Positions 56,145 through 64,000 of a stretch of DNA of 64,000 bases are shown piece after piece. Numbering within the stretch: position 1 is the stretch's first letter; each line of letters starts with the position of its first letter. Made by a program: the position numbers and the translations under genes. The stretch covers positions 15,219,135 to 15,283,134 of the forward strand of contig NC_135255.1 in assembly GCF_964204865.1 (NCBI RefSeq), in the 5' to 3' direction. This stretch comes from Styela clava. Taxonomy: Eukaryota; Chordata; Ascidiacea; Stolidobranchia; Styelidae. Below the pieces are notes generated by a model. The model searched no databases. It was given only the letters and a program-made list of their open reading frames with translations, and was not told the DNA's origin.

Positions 56145-57845
56145 ATGATGCTTTCATCTCCTCCATCAAAATACCAGCCATTCCAGCAATCTTACGGAGT
56201 TAGTATGCCGAACATGGTTAACTCAATGCCATCATCATACGTCAATTCAATCAATCCGATGTCAATCACTGGAAATCAAGTTGCTGGAATTCATAATCCG
56301 ATGAATCAAGCATTTGCCGGCGGTGCATTGAACGGCATGGGATCTGCGGCGGGGGTCCATGCACACTCGGCACACGCTTCACAAATGGCGGTCGGTGTAG
56401 GCGGAATGGGTTCGGCATACCCGGGCATGAATCCGGCCGTAGGACTTGGTCCAAACTTACCAATCGTTCCTATGGGTTTCAACAGAAGACCAGAAAAGAC
56501 ATACAGAAGAAATTACACTCACGCCAAACCACCATACAGCTACATTTCTTTGATTACAATGGCGCTTCAATCATCAAAACAGAAAATGATGACACTGAGT
56601 GAAATTTATCAATGGATTATGGATTTATTTCCTTTTTATCGCCAGAACCAACAAAGATGGCAAAACTCAATTCGTCATAGTTTGTCGTTCAATGACTGCT
56701 TTGTCAAAGTTGCTCGCTCTCCAGACAAGCCAGGAAAAGGTTCATATTGGTCTCTTCACGAAGAAGCTCACAACATGTTCGAAAATGGCTGCTACCTTCG
56801 AAGACAGAAACGATTCAAGTGCGGAAAGAAATCGAACGTGAAAAGTGTCAACAAAAATGGCCACGAACCTTCAAATCTTCCTCAGCTCGATTTGCAACAT
56901 ATATCACCGGCAACTACTCCACCACTTCAAGACTCATCAAATGAAAGTCCACACAGTCAACATGAATTTGAACGCGATCATATCTCAAAGACGACAAATC
57001 GTTCAGATAGCCACGAAGAACATAGCGGACCAGAAAACTCAAGCGGAGAACAATCGCCTAGAAATTTAGATCAACATCAACAACAAATGCCTAGTTATTC
57101 TCATCTGGAAGTACCTTCGTCATCAGCAAATGAACATGACATTCACCACCAGCGAGCGGCACAGCATCACGGTTTGCAGCGAAACATGGTACAGCGTACG
57201 ACATCTCCACGCGAGGCTACCTCATACAGCAGTGCAATGCCTTCTAGTTCACCATCTGAAATCAACACGCATGAAAGTCTGGCACAAACCAAGAGCGATC
57301 CGATCTCGTATTCACATCACCAATTCTATTTGGGACATTTTCCTACAACTGGAGCTCAGCACAATGGTCACCATTCTCAATATCACGCTCACAATCCGTT
57401 TGCTCATTCATTCAGCCATCCATTCTCAATCCGAGGTCTTATGAATGCTGGTGAAGGTCAACAACAAGGCAAAGACATGAGAGCTTACCATGAAATGATG
57501 CAATATGCTCAACAATATTCAAATTCGGCATCGACACACAACGTACAAGAAGTTTCGCCACTCGAGCCGCTGCCACCTTCAACTACACCCGATTCAATTC
57601 ATGGATCTAATTCATCAGCAACCTGTTCATCAACCAATGTATCAAGATTGTCAAGCTCTCCATCGGAAAGCAGTCAATTACATCATCAACACCCTTATTA
57701 TCAAATGCAATATCATATGGAATCGGGTGCTGGTCTTCAACACGCATCAGCAATGGGTCACGCCGGAATCGAAGAGGGAATTAACGACACTGCTTATTAT
57801 CAAGGGTGCGTACCTCAGCATGGCACTAACGCTGCAATGGCATAA
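56145..57845 (+). CDS. FoxA: FoxA (HNF3/fork head) transcription factor
   Basis: Uninterrupted 566-aa coding region. The forkhead DNA-binding domain spans about residues 124-225, with [49 protein letters not shown] and [17 protein letters not shown], all diagnostic of the FoxA class. The C-terminus keeps the FoxA transactivation motifs: [10 protein letters not shown] (425-434; HPFSINNLM in vertebrates), [12 protein letters not shown] (443-454) and, near the end, NDTAYYQG. Linkers are rich in Ser, His and Gln. It acts in the nucleus as a pioneer-type factor for endoderm, notochord and floor-plate programmes (family knowledge). The first ATG of the frame is used; a second ATG follows at once. 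The coding region has no intron. Poly(A) signal AATAAA at 58,232. Confidence 0.97.
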   Translation: MMLSSPPSKYQPFQQSYGVSMPNMVNSMPSSYVNSINPMSITGNQVAGIHNPMNQAFAGGALNGMGSAAGVHAHSAHASQMAVGVGGMGSAYPGMNPAVGLGPNLPIVPMGFNRRPEKTYRRNYTHAKPPYSYISLITMALQSSKQKMMTLSEIYQWIMDLFPFYRQNQQRWQNSIRHSLSFNDCFVKVARSPDKPGKGSYWSLHEEAHNMFENGCYLRRQKRFKCGKKSNVKSVNKNGHEPSNLPQLDLQHISPATTPPLQDSSNESPHSQHEFERDHISKTTNRSDSHEEHSGPENSSGEQSPRNLDQHQQQMPSYSHLEVPSSSANEHDIHHQRAAQHHGLQRNMVQRTTSPREATSYSSAMPSSSPSEINTHESLAQTKSDPISYSHHQFYLGHFPTTGAQHNGHHSQYHAHNPFAHSFSHPFSIRGLMNAGEGQQQGKDMRAYHEMMQYAQQYSNSASTHNVQEVSPLEPLPPSTTPDSIHGSNSSATCSSTNVSRLSSSPSESSQLHHQHPYYQMQYHMESGAGLQHASAMGHAGIEEGINDTAYYQGCVPQHGTNAAMA

Positions 57846-58231
57846 GTTACAACTAAGAGCCATCACTAACAACGCATAAAATTATGCTCTCAGGAGTTAA
57901 TCTCCACAAAAAGTGCAAAACAGGCGCACATGGCACAGGGCCAGGAATGGCAGTCCATGAGCGCCCAGGCGACAGAACTTCTTTGCATGCTCTAAATTGC
58001 TTGTTCAATTTTTCCGAATTGTTAACATGACATGCGCTACTCATCAGCTAATTCTCGTTTTTCTTTTTTTAACGAATAATGATACAATGTTGCTGAGTGT
58101 AAAATTAAATCAATTTGAAATTGAATGCTATAATATCATTTCGGTGCAATTTTTCCAACTTCATTCAGAAATTGCTGTTGCTAATTATTGCAATCTTTCT
58201 AATACTCATCATATTATGTTAATTGTTGAAT

Positions 58232-58237
58232 AATAAA
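58232..58237 (+). terminator. Poly(A) signal of FoxA
   Basis: AATAAA about 390 bp past the FoxA stop, followed by a T-rich run (TTCTTCCTTTCCTTTATTTT). Confidence 0.6.
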
Positions 58238-58259
58238 ATTAATAATTGCTTGTACAAGA

Positions 58260-61200
58260 ATTCTTCCTTTCCTTTATTTTTTCTCAATTTTATTGTTTAA
58301 TATCATTTACTATTTTTCGAATTATTCTTTTTTCAATTTAATTTTTTCAATAAATATTTCAGAAAAATTATATCAATTTTTGTGATGATTTAATAACTCC
58401 ATATTTTAATTAACAGCCGAGTTGCATACGCTTTGCAAGACTACTCGTAACAAGTATATCAAATACCTGAGCATGTGAGCCAAATCAACTGACTGATTTG
58501 TCTTTATTCCAATTGTTTTAACAAAATACCTATGCTAGACATGTGTTTTGTATGAAAAATAGTTGAATGTATACAAATATACCTTTACCAGTAAATCAAA
58601 TACTACAACAAAAGGCATACATAAAAATGGAGCGCGCCAAGTCTAGACTAACTTTAGAAACAATGTCCCAACAAAGAATCCATTCTAAGTAAAATTTGTC
58701 GTATTGTGTTAAACCAAGAATGGCACATTAAAGGGGGAGCATTTCCAAAAGTGTAATACATACAATTTACAACTTAAAGTGAATATAAAAGAATCAAACT
58801 TCAAATGGCATGAGCGGGTGGAAAAACTAATCCCACCACCTTAAATGGTCTAATTAAAATTTACCGAAAATATAGAAAATACTGTATGTGTTCTATATTT
58901 GACCTACTTGCCAAGTTATAGGATGTTTAGCTAAGCAAAACGCGGTAGACTAAGGTAGCGTTGCCAAAAATACGTACACCTATGACTGAGTTCACCTATA
59001 GGTAGGATATTAAGCGTATCTCCAAATTGACGCCATTTTGTCTGAGGGTAATCGACGCTCAGTCAAGCAACGTCGATATTTCGATTGGCGAAGGATTTGC
59101 ATTCATGAGTTGAATTATTAAAGGTTCACGAGAGATGGATATATTCTTTCAATAATTTGATGAAGTGCGGGTATCTATGGTAAGTGCTTAATCAAGTATA
59201 TTTTAAATCGCCTCGTGATTTATACTTGGTATCGGTATATTATTGAAGTATAAATTTGTATCAAAGTTCTAAGTTTGCCAAAATTCTCTAAAAATTAGTC
59301 TAAATGACAGCAGATATTAGGTCGTAAATTTGGCATAAAAAGAAACGCTTTTCAGAAACAATTTTAATTTATCGTACCTTTGCTTTTTTGATTTAACAAA
59401 ATGCACTGAATATCCCGAACGCATTTTTCTATTTAGTTGTGAACGAAAGATCATTGTTGGTCATGTTATTGTGGCATAACGCTCTTTAGATTACCCTTTT
59501 CAACTTGTTTAATTTGGTAATCTACACAAATTAGTACTAAGCAATAAACTTTAATATATAAAATTTGATGAGTTTCAAACGGTGACCCACATGGCTTCAT
59601 TTCAATCTGTTTGTTTCAAAATAACGTTTCGCATATTTGAGCTTGTAGTCATCCAAGCAAAACGAAATTTTTGCCAAAGGTATTAATATTTCATCTCAAA
59701 CTCTAGTGAATAAAGAATAAGCGAGGGGATTAATGCCCGTGTTGTTGGTTGACGGTCATCTTTTCGTCCGCCTTTGCAACCAATTCAAAATTACACAAGT
59801 TTAAGTAGCAACACTGCGAAGGTAGATAGCAACGCACTGATCTTAGCGCGAGTGTGGTTTATGATGACGTCAGTCAATATCTCTTGTTAAGTAGTTTCAT
59901 ACATGGTTCGTGAGTTCATCAGTCTTTGAATGAATTAAACAACAGAATATTTCTAATGAACATGTTTCGGTAATAAATATAGCCCCTATGATGTCTCGTT
60001 TCAATAGTGGGTTAGGAGTAGTGTTAGTTACCTTGTACCAATCGCGATTCATATATATTGTCATATCAGACTGCTATATATACAGCAAGTTTGATTTTGA
60101 TGGCAACTTCTCAAAGGGTGTACTGCTGCAAGCAAGTACGGTATGTTATGTAAAGGCTTGTCCTATGTTTAGGCTGCGCTTTGATGTAAATTTGTTTTAT
60201 TTTATAGGGTACCCATACACAATTTTTATTCTTTTTTGACAATTCACTACCGACAGGGTCTATCTTTTCACTTTTACGGATACTATGGATATCTATGAAA
60301 CTGGCGACCGATTTGCTCTATAAATCCTAAATAGAACCTTATGTAAGATATATTTTATGTACTCTATTCGATCCATTATAAATTCAAGTTGCTGTCATAT
60401 GGAAGAACGACAAGAACAGGTGTTACAAAAGTCGTGTACGGGGCAATCGCGCGTGCACGTTTTAATATAATCCATCTTAAAAATAGAGCAAGGGTCATTG
60501 TTTGCCCCATTTAGATAAACTTTTGAAAATGTTTGATAAAATTTTTGCATATTTGCAAAACCGCCGAGCGTGGCCGTTCATGATTCATATGTATTGAAAC
60601 TAGCAGTTAACTATAACAAGTAAATCGCAGCATAAATTACTGTGCAACTCAACTAACATGCACCAATTGTTTTTACAATACTAGGTATTCTGCATGGGAA
60701 CCAAAAATTTAATTTTGCACCTATTTCAATTTTAACGCTCCAACACCTTTACTTTTCAATCCATTAGCGACTTGTCTCCGGTTCGCTCTACAATCGGGGG
60801 TCGTGAGATGTAATTTGACACCGATAAGTTTCAAATTTCGATTATAATGACAGGGGGTTGGGGATAACACCGTCAATCAGAAATTTGTCGCAAAATTTAA
60901 ACCAAGACCACCCAATTTCACCCCCTGTTGTTTTTAAAGTAGAAAAATATTCAATGTTCTGCCATAGGTCTAGGTAGACTGCAAGACATTTTATATGCAA
61001 ACTATCCAATTATTGACAGCTATGTTGTTTTTGTACTAAATTAGAGGCTCGTCGAATCGTCCAAACAAAAAGAAAGGGGCAGGCATTATAATTACTTTCT
61101 TATTAAATACCATGTGCTATTTTTTTTTTTTCAAATTTGATTTTTGTATGTCCACTACAGAAAAATTGTGCTCATATCTCGATATTATAAGATTATTTTT

Positions 61201-64000
61201 GGCCATAATTTAGCGATAAAATAATGCGAAGTACGCTATAGATAAGTAACATGTCTAAAGCAGATGCTCGTGGCTCAGTCTCAGCTAAAATAACAAACCT
61301 TAGCTATGGTAACAAATGGGGCTTTAAATTTCCATCGGTACTTACCAAAATTTTTCTGTCTACTTTCTTATCAAGTGCCCACAACAATAGCATGCGTTCC
61401 TATAAGGTAATTCATTCCCGTTTGCTGACAGGTGGGGAAGCCTTGTTTCCTATGTCCCTGATAAGTTGCATGCTTCTATCGATAAGAATTTAACTACAAT
61501 AAGTGATTCATGATTTTTGGTGAAACATAACATAGCTACACTACAAACTTAATAGATGTAAATATAGAAAAAATAAACTACATTTCGGTTGAATTTAGGC
61601 AATTTTTTGTTATGAAGTCGTCGTGATGTAGCCCCAAATTTTTGTAATTTCAAGTTTCCGATAATAATTTTCCGGTATTAAATTAATATAATAGTACCAC
61701 TGCGCCTGATCAATTTTATTTTTTGATTCAAATCCAAAATGACGACTACGACATTCGTGAATCATCAAAAGTATCCAAATTTTTGTTCAATATTGTGTCA
61801 CATTAGCCTTCAGTTTTTCTGAACTATGGAATCGGTTGAGCGACGTTCTGTGGTATGTACCCATTGAATTTGATACCGGCTTAATCCAAAGCGCAAACAA
61901 CAAACGAATTCAGAGTGGTGTACCTTGACCAACAGAGAAAAAAAACGTTGACACCAAACAAAAACTGTTTACTATTTGACTGCTGATGTTGGCTACTGTA
62001 CTTGACTGATTCCGTGAAGCCCGGCTCAGCACAGTAGGAATTGGTATTGATGATTGTAATTTCTTTAAGCGAATTTTAGTTAAACAAAAAAATAGGTCAA
62101 CTGATTGTATATTAGTTTAGCAATGTATTTTTAATATCACCTTAATGTCAGCGAACGACTGTATTCTATGCATAATACAAAATGAGTGAGGCATGTCTTT
62201 AAAGGACTATCTAATAAATTGAAAGCAAATTTCTTTATTTTTAATGTAGGTATCAATTCTACAGTAAGACGAAACGAATTTGAAATAAAAATTTTAAAAA
62301 ATGTTTCTGATGTTATTTTTTTCAAATAATGAGTTATTTAATAAGCCTGACATTTTTACCAAAACTATTACCAACATTTAGAAAGATGTACTATAAGATT
62401 TTTCGACTTCATCAATACCGCCTTTCATATCTTTTGAATAAAATTCGTATTTCCAAAAATAAGCGATACAATCAACAAAATTATCCGGAAAGGGAATTTA
62501 ATTTTATAATTTTCAATAGCATAATCGTTTATAAGGTAAAACCTTCCACCCACATTTCACTGTATGCTGATCCAGTTTCCACAACCTCACCCGTATCAAA
62601 TAAACAGGAAACTTCATCCGTGCGTGGCAATACACAATGTTATATCTTAGTTAACATCGTATATATTGAAGGCAAGTCGGGATATTTTAGTAAGTTGAAA
62701 CACAATTTTTTTAGGACGAATGTAGTCAAACAAAGGGTTTGCCAAGGAGAGACACAAAATACCAAAACTAAAAGGTTGTTTCCTAGTATGTCAGCAGAAT
62801 AGTTTTGTGATGATGTGATTAAGTGAGAACCAAAATGTATTAAAACGTTGGTTATTTCAATACAATCCTAGTCTTAAATTTTTCAGCTTAATTACTTTGA
62901 GGGTTTTTAGAATTTAAACTGTTTTTCGTTTTCGTTTTCATTCAAAAAGTTGATATAAATGTGCTTGTGCATAATATAAAATTGTACTGTGAAATACCAT
63001 TAACTTAAATTTTTGAATACGAACACCCTCATAGGTTTAGTGATATGTTTGTAATATAGAGAATTGCAATAACAGGTCGAACCAGATATTGTTTATTACA
63101 AAGTAAAATAGAAATTAGTTGCATTATTTCTGTTTAGTGAATTGGTGAAATATTTATTTTTATATATTACAGTTTCTAGCGACTCAAGAACGATTTTTGT
63201 GTTAATCTGAGAAAATTTTTCAATATTTTTAATTAAATGTTGTTAAAATTAAACACTAATGAATGATATCAATAATAATATAAAATATGTTGAAGTAATA
63301 CATTACGAGAAAACTGTACATTTATTGATAATGATCATAATGCCATATTGTTCCTTGTGTATTTGATTGTGAAGTTTAGGTTTCGGTAATAATTTGATTA
63401 GTCGCCACATAACGCATGTTACTGACAATAATAGTTCTTGATGTTTCCATGTTTGAATTCAAATTTTATATGGCAACAAATAACTCAAAATGTGAAACAT
63501 TTAAAAAGTTGTATATATTCTAATATTAATTTGACTTGTTTGACATGTTGTATATATTTAAATATAGATTATCCTAATAAGGTAGCAAAGCTTGTACATC
63601 TATCCACGCACTTTAATTGAACAATCAATTGTAGGGTTAAATTAAGTGTTAAATTTCGCTAGGGGGTATTTGAAGTATGTATATTTATAACTGTATAGGA
63701 TGTATTGTATTGATTTTTGTAGAAATAAATGTTTATTTGGACCAAATCTAATTTTCCAAATACATCTTTTCAATAATTAGTTGAAATTATGCAATGTTTA
63801 TGTATATTCGGATACTGTTACAAATCAGATGTATTTTGGAATATTGATCCATTTCAATTTATAGATATCACATAAATGAATAGAACAATTAATATATACA
63901 AGTTTTAATCTTTTGTAATGATCTTTCATATAATTTTATTCATTTATTTGTAATGTATTGTATTTTAAATGTAAAATTCTAATATAAGTAATACACATAC
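58260..64000. other. Downstream non-coding region, no gene recognised
   Basis: AT-rich DNA without recognisable exons, RNA genes or transposons. A 157-codon plus-strand open frame at 62,329-62,802 and an 80-codon frame at 61,251-61,493 stand out by length only. Neither has a recognisable domain, and both are probably chance frames. AATAAA-type signals are frequent but uninformative. Confidence 0.5.

Noticed and set aside
56599-57879. Several open frames in other frames over FoxA
   Set aside because: Shadows of the FoxA coding region caused by its codon composition.
1-64000. CRISPR arrays, bacterial operons, rRNA genes
   Set aside because: No regularly spaced repeats, Shine-Dalgarno-led gene strings or rRNA-like sequence. 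The split genes and SINEs are eukaryotic.

Overview
The window is animal nuclear DNA, AT-rich, with split genes, GT-AG introns, SINEs, MITEs and LTR elements. A divergent FoxA and small genes crowded by repeats suggest a tunicate, most likely a Ciona-like ascidian. That is an inference; nothing in the window fixes the species.

0-13 kb: two closely related tandem alpha-arrestin genes (ARRDC2/3/4-like) on the plus strand. The first lacks only its first coding exon, which lies off the left edge. The second is complete, with 8 coding exons and 401 aa. Their introns hold a SINE, several short foldback MITEs with 8-bp target-site duplications (TSDs), a Tc1-like element and a hAT-like element.

13-34 kb: a duplicated and transposon-riddled region. 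It holds two near-identical small genes (15,764-17,071 and 26,800-28,215) for Ly6/uPAR-type, probably GPI-anchored, cysteine-rich proteins. Beside them are broken copies of the 5' end of an alpha-arrestin gene. One broken exon is split by a 5.1-kb minus-strand LTR element with 389-bp LTRs and an ATAT TSD. That element is itself interrupted by a 3.0-kb Ty3/Gypsy element with 239/221-bp LTRs and a CGCAC TSD, which lacks most of its pol region. Five hAT-like non-autonomous elements (four with perfect 8-bp TSDs) occur across the window, three of them here.

34-42 kb: a third, more diverged but intact alpha-arrestin gene (8 coding exons, 396 aa). All three arrestin genes share exon phases, a CCxCC motif and a PPSY motif of the kind bound by NEDD4-family WW domains, so they are probably ubiquitin-ligase adaptors for membrane cargo.

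42-55 kb: about 13 kb without a convincing gene, ending in a proximal promoter-like block with GATA, Fox and TCF-like sites.

56.1-57.8 kb: an intronless coding region for a FoxA (HNF3/fork head) transcription factor of 566 aa, with a possible 5'-UTR intron or trans-splice acceptor and a poly(A) signal near 58,232. 58.3-64 kb: AT-rich DNA with no recognised gene.

All exon boundaries were placed by eye from splice signals, phase and comparison among paralogues.
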